Shown here: piece by piece, positions 22,586-33,191 of the stretch | How positions within the stretch are numbered: the first letter of the stretch is position 1 | Layout of the letters: each line of letters begins with the position of its first letter | Source of the DNA: Eublepharis macularius | Taxonomy: Eukaryota; Chordata; Lepidosauria; Squamata; Eublepharidae | Length of the DNA: 64,000 bases | Direction: 5' to 3' | NCBI RefSeq assembly: GCF_028583425.1 | Contig: NC_072793.1 | Location: forward strand, 173,391,681 to 173,455,680 | The notes under the pieces: model-generated | What the model was told of the DNA's origin: nothing | Database searches by the model: none | The model's input: the letters and a program-made list of their open reading frames with translations, nothing else | Translations under genes and position numbers: made by a program

Positions 22586-23345
22586 CTGTGTTTATATACC
22601 GCTCTTCTAGATAGATTAGTGGCTCACCCAGAGCGGTGAACAAGTTAGTTATTATTATCCCCCCACAATACAGCTGGGGAGCTGGGGCTGAGAGGAGTGG
22701 CTGTGTCATGACTGTGCCACATCCATGCCATTAATTTGCTATGTTTTAGCTATGCGTTGATTTGCTAAGTTTCTTTGCTGTGCCTTGATATTACATGGTA
22801 GTTGTTCTCATCTAAATTCCTTTCAGAGGCCTGTGAAGCATCTTATCTTCCTTGGGAATGTCTCCCTCAGCGCTGCAACCTTGTCTCTGCAGCTGTGTAT
22901 GCTAAAGGTGTTTTGATTTAATGTCTTCCTGATAATTAGACAAAGCCTCTTTGTTTCCCTGAGAATTCTGTCTGAGCTTTTCCCGCTCAGGGAAAAGGGC
23001 CCGAAAGAGTCATACTTCACTTGACCCTGAGGAGAGGAATGTCCCACCCAGAGGGAAGGGAGGCTTTCAAGTGAAGTCCACTTCACAGCGGCAATGATTC
23101 CAGAGGGGGAAGGAAGTCCAAGCCAGAGAGGTTCAGTGATTCTGGCAAGGAATTCCAGGCAACTCAGGGGGATATTATTTTCACCCAGGCCACTGGCAGC
23201 CAAATCAGAGAAGCTTCAGGGTAGGGTAAATATGGGGATCCCTGTGGAAGAATCTGGCTGGAAGGAATTCTAAAACAGTAAGGGCAATCCGTGTGGATTT
23301 TGAGGGTGTCTTTGCCCCAGACACTACCGGGTGAAACCCTCTTAC

Positions 23346-23813
23346 CTGCTGCTCCTGCTTCTTCTCCTCTGCCTGGCTCAGGAGGAAGCCTTCTGCCAGG
23401 GCCACCGCCTGGGAACTGCTCTCCGGCCTGCATCCCCGGACCCAGTTCTCCATCTCCGGGGGCAGGACAGCCAGGAGCTGCTCCAGGAGCACCAGGTCCA
23501 GCATCTCCCTCTTGCTGTGCCTTTCCGGCTTCAGCCACTGGAGACACAAATGGTGGAGTTGGCTGCAAACCTCTCTGGGCCCTTTAGCCTCCTGGTAGCA
23601 GAACTTCCTGAAGTGCTGGCGCGGCACATCTGAAGGGAAGCGGTCGTTTCCCAGGCTCCTCTGCACGGTTCCTTCCCATGGTCCCCCTCTACTCTCAGCC
23701 TCGGTGGAAACAGGGCCTTTTCTGGCTTTTGGATCAGCTGGGTCTGTCTCTCCCCTCATCTTCCCTTCCTCTTCGCCAGATTCTTCTATAAAGGCAAGTG
23801 CTGGACCTATGAC
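23346..23813 (-). CDS. Gene B SCAN exon, copy 4
   Basis: 468 bp, phase 0-0, ATG at 23759, SCAN intact. The extended open frame starts at 24245. Confidence 0.75.
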
Positions 23814-24189
23814 CTGCAGCAAAGCCAACACTGAGTCAACCTGCAGCAAAGCCAACACTGAGTCAACCTGCAGCAAAGCCAACACTGAGTCAACCTGCAG
23901 CAAAGCCAACACTGAGTCAACCTGCAGCAAAGCCAACACTGAGTCAACCTGCAGCAAAGCCAACACTGAGTCAACCTGCAGCAAAGCCAACACTGAGTCA
24001 ACCTGCAGCAAAGCCAACACTGAGTCAACCTGCAGCAAAGCCAACACTGAGTCAACCTGCAGCAAAGCCAACACTGAGTCAACCTGCAGCAAAGCCAACA
24101 CTGAGTCAACCTGCAGCAAAGCCAACACTGAGTCAACCTGCAGCAAAGCCAACACTGAGTCAACCTGCAGCAAAGCCAACACTGAGTCA
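23812..24189 (-). repeat. 27-bp minisatellite, 14 units
   Basis: Fourteen units with the same consensus as copy 3. Copies 3 and 4 look like the most recent duplication, because array length and flanks agree. Confidence 0.97.
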
Positions 24190-25268
24190 TAGATTTTTAA
24201 CAAAAGAGCATCTGAAGAGGTGAGCTCCGACTCACAAAAGCTCATGCAAGAGTCGTGGGTGTCAGTAAATAAGGAGCCAGAAGAACTTCAATACAGTTAG
24301 CAGAAAGGATCTACTCTGCTCAACAAATGTATTGCTAAAATATAAACTAGAGATCCTGGAAGCATTCACCAACCAGAGAACACCACCTGGGACCAGGAGC
24401 ATGGTGCCAATTTACAAGGAGGTTAGAAAAAGGGACTGAGAGCCTCCCCAAAGGCTCTGATGAAATTAACAAACCCTCTGAGGAGCAATCTGTGCCTGCT
24501 AGTGCAGAGAGGTATAATTGATAGAGGCTTCGGCTCTGCCTTTTTGAACTAGGCTTCCAGGCTAATCACTGTGTCTCCCGTCACTTGAGGCTCCTCATGT
24601 CAGATGTCTCCTGTAGAGACTCTCTTCATAGGGCCCTTTAATGTGAAAAGTGTTGTTCACTGTAAGTTGCTCAAGGTCCCAATGCTGGATTTAATTAATG
24701 ATTTTTAGTCTTCTCTGTATGTTACGCAACTAGACCTACACATGTGGGGCCCCCCACGCTCCGACCATCCCCCTTGTGTATCAGGCCAAAGATTTGTGTC
24801 TGGGATAATTAAATAAATCCAGGCCGAACCATCTGGGGTATACCAGGGTCCCAACTTGGAACAACTCTCACAACAACAACAACATCAACAACAACTGTGT
24901 TTATATACCACTCTTCTAGATAGACTAGTGCCTCACTCAGAGCGGTGAACAAGTTAGTGTTATTATTATCCCCCCACAATACAGCTGGGGAGCTGGGGCC
25001 GAGAGGAGTGGCTGTGTCATGACTGTGCCCCATTCATGCCATTAATTTGCTATGTTTTAGCTATGCGTTGATTTGCTAAGTTTCTTTGCTGTGCCTTGAT
25101 ATTACATTGTAGTTGTTCTCATCTAAATTCCTTTCAGAGGCCTGTGAAGCATCTTATCTTCCTTGGGAATGTCTCCCTCAGCGCTGCAACCTTGTCTCTG
25201 CAGCTGTGTATGCTAAAGGTGTTTTGATTTAATGTCTTCCTGATAATTAGACAAAGCCTCTTTGTTTC

Positions 25269-25557
25269 GATGTATTGTCGAAGGCTTTCACGGCCGGAGA
25301 ACGATGGTTGTTGGGGGTTTTCCGGGCTGTATTGCCGTGGTCTTGGCATTGTAGTTCCTGACGTTTCGCCAGCAGCTGTGGCTGGCATCTTCAGAGGTGT
25401 AGCACCAAAAGAGAGATCAGAGGTGTAGCACCAAAAGAGAGATCTCTGTCTTTTGGTGCTACACCTCTGAAGATGCCAGCCACAGCTGCTGGCGAAACGT
25501 CAGGAACTACAATGCCAAGACCACGGCAATACAGCCCGGAAAACCCCCAACAACCAT
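25269..25557. mobile_element. Inverted pair of Penelope terminal repeats (289 bp) in unit 4 only
   Basis: Two terminal-repeat pieces lie head to head, forming a near-palindrome around 25430. The flanks are a 12-bp direct duplication, CCTCTTTGTTTC (25257 and 25558). Units 1-3 and 5 keep one uninterrupted copy of that target, so the insertion followed amplification. Both arms contain the hammerhead-type CTGAAGA...GAAACGTC arrangement, one on each strand. Confidence 0.88.
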
Positions 25558-25957
25558 CCTCTTTGTTTCCCTGAGAATTCTGTCTGAGCTTTTCCCGCTC
25601 AGGGAAAAGGGCCCGAAAGAGTCATACTTCACTTGACCCTGAGGAGAGGAATGTCCCACCCAGAGGGAAGGGAGGCTTTCAAGTGAAGTCCACTTCACAG
25701 CGGCAATGATTCCAGAGGGGGAAGGAAGTCCAAGCCAAAGAGGTTCAGTGATTCTGGCAAGGAATTCCAGGCACCTCTGGGGGATATTATTTTCACCCAG
25801 GCCATGCGCAGCCAAATCAGAGAGGCTTCTGGGTAGGGTAAATATGGGGATCCCTGTGGGAGAATCTGGCTGGAAGGAATTCTAAAATAGTAAGGGCAAT
25901 CAGTGTGGATTTTGAGGGTGTCTTTGCCCCAGACACTACCGGGTGAAACCCTCTTAC

Positions 25958-26425
25958 CTGCTGCTCCTGCTTCTTCTCCTCTGCCTGGCTCAGGAGGAAG
26001 CCTTCTGCCAGGGCCACCGTCTGGGAGCTGCTCTCCGGCCTGCATCCCCGGACCCAGTTCTCCATCTCCGGGGGCAGGACAGCCAGGAGCTGCTCCAGGA
26101 GCACCAGGTCCAGCATCTCCCTCTTGCTGTGCCTTTCCGGCTTCAGCCACTGGAGACACAAATGGTGGAGTTGGCTGCAAACCTCTCTGGGCCCTTTAGC
26201 CTCCTGGTAGCAGAACTTCCTGAAGTGCTGGCGCGGCACATCTGAAGGGAAGCGGTCGTTTCCCAGGCTCCTCTGCACGGTTCCTTCCCATGGTCCCCCT
26301 CTACTCTCGGCCTCGGTGGAAACAGGGCCTTTTCTGGCTTTTGGATCAGCTGGGTCTGTCTCTCCCCTCATCTTCCCTTCCTCTTCGCCAGATTCTTCTA
26401 TAAAGGCAAGTGCTGGACCTATGAC
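25958..26425 (-). CDS. Gene B SCAN exon, copy 5 (nearest the promoter)
   Basis: 468 bp, phase 0-0, ATG at 26371, donor GTAAGA. One SCAN residue differs from copies 1-4 (A to T before VALAEGF). As the first SCAN exon met by a transcript from 28.8 kb, it is the likeliest partner of exon 1 if splicing follows order. The extended frame starts at 26695. Confidence 0.75.
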
Positions 26426-26639
26426 CTGCAGCAAAGCCAACACTGAGTCAACCTGCAGCAAAGCCAACACTGAGTCAACCTGCAGCAAAGCCAACACTGA
26501 GTCAACCTGCAGCAAAGCCAACACTGAGTCAACCTGCAGCAAAGCCAACACTGAGTCAACCTGCAGCAAAGCCAACACTGAGTCAACCTGCAGCAAAGCC
26601 AACACTGAGTCAACCTGCAGCAAAGCCAACACTGAGTCA
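26424..26639 (-). repeat. 27-bp minisatellite, 8 units
   Basis: Eight units, all with TGAGTCA and CTGCAG and open in the SCAN frame. It is the shortest array of the five. Confidence 0.97.
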
Positions 26640-26657
26640 TAGATTTTTAACAAAAGA

Positions 26658-26697
26658 GCATCTGAAGAGGTGAGCTCTGACTCACAAAAGCTCATGC
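26658..26697 (+). repeat. Hammerhead-like PLE remnant supplying an antisense ATG (copy 5)
   Basis: On the plus strand: GCAT, CTGAAGA, a hairpin closed by GTGAG/CTCAC, AAAA in place of GAAA, then GCTCATGC, which pairs with the leading GCAT as stem I. On the minus strand the same 40 bp contain the ATG (26695) that opens the long minisatellite-SCAN frame. The core G is changed, so self-cleavage is unlikely. Confidence 0.6.
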
Positions 26698-28012
26698 AAG
26701 AGTCGTGGGTGTCAGTAAATAAGGAGCCAGAAGAACTTCAATACAGTTAGCAGAAAGGATCTACTCTGCTCAACAAATGTATTGCTAAAATATAAACTAG
26801 AGATCCTGGAAGCATTCACCAACCAGAGAACACCACCTGGGACCAGGAGCATGGTGCCAATTTACAAGGAGGTTAGAAAAAGGGACTGAGAGCCTCCCCA
26901 AAGGCTCTGATGAAATTAACAAACCCTCTGAGGAGCAATCTGTGCCTGCTAGTGCAGAGAGGTATAATTGATAGAGGCTTCGGCTCTGCCTTTTTGAACT
27001 AGGCTTCCAGGCTAATCACTGTGTCTCCCGTCACTTGAGGCTCCTCATGTCAGATGTCTCCTGTAGAGACTCTCTTCATAGGGCCCTTTAATGTGAAAAG
27101 TGTTGTTCACTGTAAGTTGCTCAAGGTCCCAATGCTGGATTTAATTAATGATTTTTAGTCTTCTCTGTATGTTACGCAACTAGACCTACACATGTGGGGC
27201 CCCCCACGCTCCGACCATCCCCCTTGTGTATCAGGCCAAAGATTTGTGTCTGGGATAATTAAATAAATCCAGGCCGAACCATCTGGGGTATACCAGGGTC
27301 CCAACTTGGAACAACTCTCACAACAACAACAACAACAACAACTGTGTTTATATACCACTCTTCTAGATAGACTAGTGCCTCACTCAGAGCGGTGAACAAG
27401 TTAGTGTTATTATTATCCCCCCACAATACAGCTGGGGAGCTGGGGCTGAGAGGAGTGGCTGTGTCATGACTGTGCCCCATTCATGCCATTAATTTGCTAT
27501 GTTTTAGCTATGCGTTGATTTGCTACGTTTCTTTGCTGTGCCTTGATATTACATTGTAGTTGTTCTCATCTAAATTCCTTTCAGAGGCCTGTGAAGCATC
27601 TTATCTTCCTTGGGAATGTCTCCCTCAGCGCTGCAACCTTGTCTCTGCAGCTGTGTATGCTAAAGGTGTTTTGATTTAATGTCTTCCTGATAATTAGACA
27701 AAGCCTCTTTGTTTCCCTGAGAATTCTGTCTGAGCTTTTCCCGCTCAGGGAAAAGGGCCCGAAAGAGTCATACTTCACTTGACCCTGAGGAGAGGAATGT
27801 CCCACCCAGAGGGAAGGGAGGCTTTCAAGTGAGGTCCACTCCATAGCGGGAATGACTCCAGAGGAGCAAGACAGTCCAAGCCAGAGAGGTTCAGTGATTT
27901 GGCAAGGAATTCCAGGCAACTCAGGGGGATATTATTTTCACCCAGGCCCCTCGCAGCCAAATCAGAGAGGCTTCTGGGTAGGGTAAATATGGGGATCCCT
28001 GTGGGAGAATCT

Positions 28013-28722
28013 GTTCGTTGGGGACCATGGCTCACTTTTTAATGCTGGATTTTAACAGCTTTTAATCCTGTTTCATTTTTATGATGTTCTACTTTTTAAA
28101 ACTGCCTCAGGCAGGTTCCCTAGAGAGGCAGCATACAAATTCTCTCACTAAAGAAATAAATATCTTTGCCGTGCAAGAAAGCAAAGCCAGGCGGAGTTTT
28201 GTGGCTGGTTTGAGAAACCCGAGCTGGACATGTGACTTTGGGAAGCTAAGAAAGGCTCAGATTGTCCCAGGAGTCCACGATCAGAAAAGAGAGACCAATT
28301 TCCGGAAGCAAAAGATCCTGCATTAGCGAAGGCAAGAGAAGCGTGCCAAGCTGCAGCAGAGGGGCGAGGGGAACCCTCCAAAAATCCAAGCTTGCTCTTC
28401 CAGTAAAAGAAGAAAAACACCCGCTGCCATGTTAAGAGTTTGTAGAAAGCAGCAGAATGCTGAGACAAACAGCGGAAGGTACATGCTGTGTTTTAGGAAG
28501 AACTCAGCCCAGTCTCCAGTGAGGAGGCACCAGAAAGAAGCAGGAAATCTCATTCAAAAGAAAATCCTCAGGTTAATAATGTCATAACCAATAAGCTATA
28601 CTTGATAAAATCAGATGTTACCTAGTAGCTACTCACCCCCCCACCCCCAAATGCAGCCACCCCTGTGGACCATTCGCCTTTCATAAGCAGGGAGGTATTT
28701 TGCGAAGGAAATACAATTTTAC
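28013..28722 (-). other. Gene B first-intron part outside the amplicon
   Basis: Ancestral first-intron sequence collinear with 43790-44585 (gene C) and 58010-59195 (gene D). No exon is supported. Confidence 0.5.
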
Positions 28723-28843
28723 CTGTTTAAAGATCCGTGAATGCCTACTTCACCCAAGCGCTCTAAAAGGAAGTGACTGCGGCATGTCAGGTGGCCTCTC
28801 TTATGGCCTCTCTAGGAATGGAATCTGCTTGCCTTTAACCCTT
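28723..28843 (-). promoter_or_regulatory. Gene B promoter block and candidate exon 1
   Basis: The minus-strand order is GGGTTAAAGG, ATTCCTAGAGAGGCC, CCACCTGACATGCC, CACTTCC, then a TTTAAACAG/GTAAAATTG donor at 28723/28722. It is the only such block for gene B and its five SCAN exons. Confidence 0.62.
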
Positions 28844-28899
28844 GGATCGACTCCATAAAGCAGAAAGGACCCTCTCCGCAAGCAGAATCTGACCCACTA

Positions 28900-29350
28900 A
28901 CATCAATCAGACTTCAGGGAAGGCCTGTTAGCATAAGAAAGGATCAGATTGTCCCAGGAGTCCATCATGGCAAGAGAGAGACAGATTTCCAGAAGCCAAA
29001 TATCTTACATTAGCAAAAGCTGGGGAAGTTTGCCAAGCTTTTAAAGTCACCCAGGTTGGAAAAAGCTGTGCTGAGTGGGTAGGCGGATTTGTGTTTAACA
29101 TAATAAGCATCATTCAAGTTTATGCCTCAACTACAGATGCTGAGGAGGAAAACGTTGAAAACTTTTGTGCAAGAAAAAATTGATCATACACCTAAACAAG
29201 ATATGCTGACGATCATAGGTGACTGGAATGCAAAAGTAGGAGACAAAGCAGAATCAAACATGGTTGGAAATTTGGGGCTAGGATCATGAAATGAAGCAGG
29301 AGAGCGACTCATAGAATTTTGTGAAGGCAACAACCTGTGTGTTGCTGGCA
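28900..29350 (+). mobile_element. RTE/BovB LINE endonuclease fragment
   Basis: The plus-strand translation includes TIIGDWNAKVGDKAESNMV and LIEFCEGNNL, with frame breaks. It lies back to back with the gene B promoter, as at genes A, C and D. Confidence 0.72.
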
Positions 29351-29389
29351 ATTTCAAGTTCATCAAATAAGAGCCCATGGGCTCTTATT

Positions 29390-29790
29390 TCCTAAACTAT
29401 GAAAATTAGGAATTAAAAATCTCAGTAAAACAAAAGTTTGCCACATCCACAACGTAGCTTTTGCAAAGGCTACCCAGAAGTCATCTTAATCTTGAAGTGT
29501 CAGGGATGGCTGAGTAGTACTTCAGTAGCCATTTCCTAAGAAACCTCTCTCTGGCTGTTGCATACTTTGGGCAGCAGAAAAAAGGGACAATGAATCAACC
29601 ACTGCCAAGGGACAGTCACAAAAGCGCTAAACAAAAGTAGGAAACAAAAGAGGACTGGAAGATGTCTAGGAAGACACTGGTGAAAATCTCGCACTGAATC
29701 TGATAAGAGGGTGCTACGGAGCCCATTGGAAGACCTGTGAAGTGGCAGAGACAATGGCAAAGAAATGCAAACAGTGCATCACTTGCTTCA
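29390..29790 (-). mobile_element. Unclassified LINE-like fragment
   Basis: The minus-strand frame includes WLIHCPFFLL and CNSQREVS. Homologous stretches are at 45467-45760 and 60050-60140. It looks like the C-terminal part of a non-LTR element, but the clade is not recognised. Confidence 0.4.
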
Positions 29791-29989
29791 CAACCATCTC
29801 AAATATTTAAGGTATTTCAACACCTTCTGACTCCTAAATCTAAACCTATACCAGTTCAGGAAACATAAATTACCTGTGACATCTTGCCAAAGTTTTTTTG
29901 CCTTCAAAATAGCACAAATACACCTGGATGCCAACTGTAACACTGGTGAGAAAGAATAAATGCTTAATGAACTATTTGCTTTGCTTATG

Positions 29990-30245
29990 GACCATGTGTG
30001 TGTATGTGTGCTATGTGCTGTCAAGTGGTCTCAGACCTATGGCAACTGTATGAATGAAACACCTCCGAAATGTCTTACCATTCACAGACTTGCTCAGATC
30101 CTGCAAACTAGAGGATGTGGCTTATTTATTGAGTCAAGCCATCTCGTTTTAGGTCGTCCTCTTTTCCTACTGCCTTCCATTTTTCCAGACATTATTTTTT
30201 CCAGAGAATCTTGTCTTCTCATAATGTGACCAAAGAATGATAGCC
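29990..30245 (-). mobile_element. RTE/BovB LINE 3' end
   Basis: Same 3' segment as 10240-10575. On the minus strand it contains a decayed FGHIMRRQDSL-like region, with a GTGTGTATGTGTG tract at its end. Confidence 0.65.
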
Positions 30246-30249
30246 TCAT

Positions 30250-30550
30250 TTTTGCCTGCTCCACTCCTAATCTCAGCCGGATGAAGGAGGGCGGGCATTG
30301 TCATCTAATCTATTTCTGATTTCCACCTGCTGAAGGGGGGTGGGCATTGCCACCTTGTCCACACCTGATTTCTGCCCGGTGAGGGGGGTGGGTGGGCATT
30401 GCCACCTGCTCTGCTACTGATCTTAGCTGGGAGAAGGTGGGGAGTGGGCATTGTCAACTGCTCCATGCCTGATCCTGGCCTGGGCTTCCCACCATGGCGT
30501 GCTCTCTGGAGGGATGGGCTGCCTCGTCTGGGCTTCCCTGCATGGCAGTG
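30250..30550. repeat. GC-rich tandem repeat (about 55-65 bp units)
   Basis: About four to five irregular units share GGTGGGCATTG(C/T)CA and CCTGATTTC-type sequence. They are followed by two shorter units with CTGGGCTTCCC. No coding signal. It may be the 5' region of an adjoining LINE. Confidence 0.6.
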
Positions 30551-30559
30551 CCCTCTGGA

Positions 30560-31090
30560 GTCACACCATTTATTTATTTAATTTATTTATTTACACTTCT
30601 AGACTGCCCTCCCAGTCAGACAGGCTCAGGGCAATGTAACAACATCTGATGTTTACATAAAGATTACAAACAATAAAAACAGTAAAACATTATTCCATAT
30701 ACAATTAAAATTGGCAGATATAAATATTAAAATACAGCATTTTAGACGCAGGGCTTGGCTCTTGCATCATGCCCTGCATCACACTCATGAGCTCCTGCAT
30801 GGGTGGTGGAAGGTCTTCAGCGGCGTGGCCGGCAAGAGGACAGCCTAGCCCCCACCAAATGCCTGGCGGAACATCTCCATTTTGCAGGCCCAGCAGAAAG
30901 ATAACAAATCCTGCTGGGCCCTAGTTTCCTCAGGCAAAGAGTTCCACCAGATCGGGGCCAGGACCGAAAAGGCCCTTGCTCTGGTAGAGGCCAGGCGGAC
31001 CTCCCTGGGACCAGGGACCATCAGATCCCTGTCGTAAGATCATGGGTCGATAAGTCAGGGACAAGTTGTTGAGCCTGTCTTAGATAGAAA
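30560..31090 (-). mobile_element. L2-clade LINE 3' end, minus orientation
   Basis: The minus strand encodes fragments like FCWACKMEMFRQAFGGG, followed by GGCAGTCTAG-type tail and an A/T-rich end (TTTATTTA on the plus strand). Typical of L2-like C-termini in reptiles. Confidence 0.65.
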
Positions 31091-31295
31091 AAGGAGGTAG
31101 GAGGTGAATTGTCAGGAATACACTTTTCCTTTTATATAGTAGGATTGACCTAATTACAGTGATGGATCCCGGCATCTGTGAAGATCACTCCTTGTGTACT
31201 GGGATCCTTGCCCATCTTGTGGAGCCAGAAAAGTTTGCCAGAAGAACCTTTCCTGGGTGCCAAGGTGGTCTTGCTCACAAATAAGCACCACTGTT

Positions 31296-32855
31296 GTAGG
31301 AGACCTCGGCCCTAGATCCCTTCCAGTCTGGTTTGTGCCCAAGATATGGGGTCGAGACACTGCTGGTCGCCCTCACAGATGATCTCTGCAGGCATCAGGA
31401 TCGGGGCAGATTGGCACTGCTGATTTTATTGGATCTGTCAGCAGCATTCGATATGGTTGATTATGATCTTTTGACCCACCGCCTCGCCAATGTGGGGATA
31501 CAGGGGACAGCGTTGCAGTGGCTAATCTCCTTTCTCCATAATTGGGGACAGAGGGTGGCGGTTGGGGAGAGGTTATCATCCCGTAGGCCACTAGTATGTG
31601 GTGTGCCACAGGGAGCGACACTCTCCCCATTATTGTTTAATATCTATATATGCCCCCTCGCCCAGCTGGTGCCGAGTTTCGGGCTTGGGTATCACCAATA
31701 TGCGGATGACACCCAGCTTTATCTGTTGTTGGACGGCCAGCCTGGATCAACACCGGGTGTCCTGGAGCGTGCTTTTAAGGCTGTGGCTGGATGGTTGAGA
31801 CAAAGTCAGCTGAAGCTGAAACCTATGAAGATGGAGATCATGTACCTGAGTCGTGGAAGGATGGGTTCGGGACCCTGGCTTCCTACACTTGATGGGGCAG
31901 TGCTTACACTGGCCCCGAGTTAGGAGCCTGGGGGTGATTCTTGATCCCTCCCTGAAGATGATCAGATCACTGCAGTTGCCAGGTCTTCTTTTTACTATTT
32001 TGACAAGCCAGGCAACTTGCCCCCTATCTATCGTCCTGCGACTTGACTACAGTGGTCCAAGCAATGGTCACCTCTAGGCTGGACTACTACAACGCACTCT
32101 ACGCTGGGCTTCCCATGAACTTGATCTGGCGGTTACAACTGGCACAGAATGCAGCGGTGCGGGTCATCGTTGGAGCACCGGTATGGGGGCAATATTACAC
32201 CGGTGTTGCGCCAGCTGCATTGGTTGCTGGTGGAGTACCGAATCAGGTTCAAGGTTTTGGTACTAACTTATAAAGCCCTATGCGGACTGGGACCGACGTA
32301 TCTGTGGGACCGTCTCTCCCCATATGAGCCCTAGAGGTCCCTTTGTTCATGTAATAAACATCTATTAAAGGTCCCTGGCCCTAGGGAGGCCCGCCTGGCA
32401 TTGGACAGGGCCTTCTTGGTCCTAGCCCCAGCCTGGTAGAACGCTCTGTCTCATGAGACCAGGGCCCGGCAAGACTTGTTAACATTTTGCTGGGCCTGTA
32501 AGATGGAGTTGTTCTGCCAGGCATATGGTTGATGCTAAACAGTGCCCTCCTTAGATTGGGGGGGGGGTTAAACCATATGCCCTCCCATGCAATGTCGTTG
32601 TCCATCTTTTTATATTTTTGTTCTGGGAAGAACTGCTGTATGGAACATCCAAATCAAATGATGTGCTGCCTTGTTTCTTTGCTCTTTATGTGTATATATA
32701 TATATATATATTTATATAAATGTAATTTTAATGATAAGATGTAGTACTTTTATAATTTTAATGTTAGTTAAACATGTTTTAAATTGTGTTATTATCCACC
32801 CTGAGCCTGCTGATGTGGGGAGGGCGGAGTATAAATCCAATAAACTAAATTAAAT
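31296..32855 (+). mobile_element. L2-clade LINE, 5'-truncated, reverse transcriptase largely readable
   Basis: A 196-residue frame shows RT motif A ([17 protein letters not shown]), motif B (PQGATLSPLLFN) and the catalytic YADD (HQYADDTQLYLL). Frame breaks follow, then a tail with CACCCTGAGCCTGC and GGCGGAGTATAAAT. It splits sequence that is continuous at 49130-49200, so it inserted downstream of gene C's ancestor after that block was duplicated. The endonuclease end is missing and the copy is not autonomous. Confidence 0.88.
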
Positions 32856-32960
32856 TTTTTATTTATTTTATTTTTTAACCCGCCCTCCCCACAAGCGGAC
32901 TCAGGGCGAGGTACAACATTGATTAAAATACAACTTAATATAAATTATAAAAACAGATAA
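32856..32960 (-). mobile_element. L2-like tail, opposite orientation
   Basis: On the minus strand this reads CTTGTGGGGAGGGCGGGTTA followed by AAATAAAATAAAT. It stands tail to tail with the preceding L2 copy. Confidence 0.6.
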
Positions 32961-33191
32961 AATAGAGAAATCTTTACTGAATAACAGCCTGGAAAATCCA
33001 CAACCACCATAGAAAGAATAAAGTTATTCAAAAGCCAGTACAGTCTCAGCAGATCCTATAGCATTAAAATGAGAAAGCTAGCTGGCTAAATAGCACTTTC
33101 AGTACCTGGAACAGTTAGAGTGTCTGTCCAAGTTCAAATCCCACCTATCCCTTTGGAAGTTGACTGTGAGTCAGTGACTCATTCAGCAAGG

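Larger units (their letters stand above)
20935..23255. repeat. Tandem amplicon unit 3 (2321 bp), SCAN copy 3
   Basis: It is 54 bp longer than unit 2, exactly two 27-bp minisatellite units, so the rest of the unit is length-conserved. Hammerhead-like remnant at 21887-21926. Confidence 0.93.
23256..25867. repeat. Tandem amplicon unit 4 (2612 bp), SCAN copy 4 plus PLE insertion
   Basis: Same order as unit 3, lengthened by the Penelope insertion at 25269-25557 and with a shorter CAA tract. Hammerhead-like remnant at 24208-24247. Confidence 0.93.
25868..28012. repeat. Tandem amplicon unit 5 (2145 bp), SCAN copy 5
   Basis: The promoter-proximal and shortest unit. Homology to the other units ends at AGAATCT (28012), where it runs into ancestral flank (GTTCGTTGGGG) shared in type with genes A and C. 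Small differences from the other units (TVALAEGF in SCAN; GTGTCTCCCG near 24570 and 27020, shared with the end of unit 4) mark it as the more diverged end. Confidence 0.92.

Noticed and set aside
16739-24192. Long plus-strand frames of repeating CSKANTEST and minus-strand frames of repeating LTQCWLCCR
   Set aside because: They are alternative frames of the 27-bp minisatellite, whose length divides by three and which lacks stops in these frames. Only the frame continuous with SCAN has a rationale.
16847-26639. CRISPR-like array of 27-bp repeats
   Set aside because: Units are directly adjacent with no spacers, and the context is a vertebrate gene.
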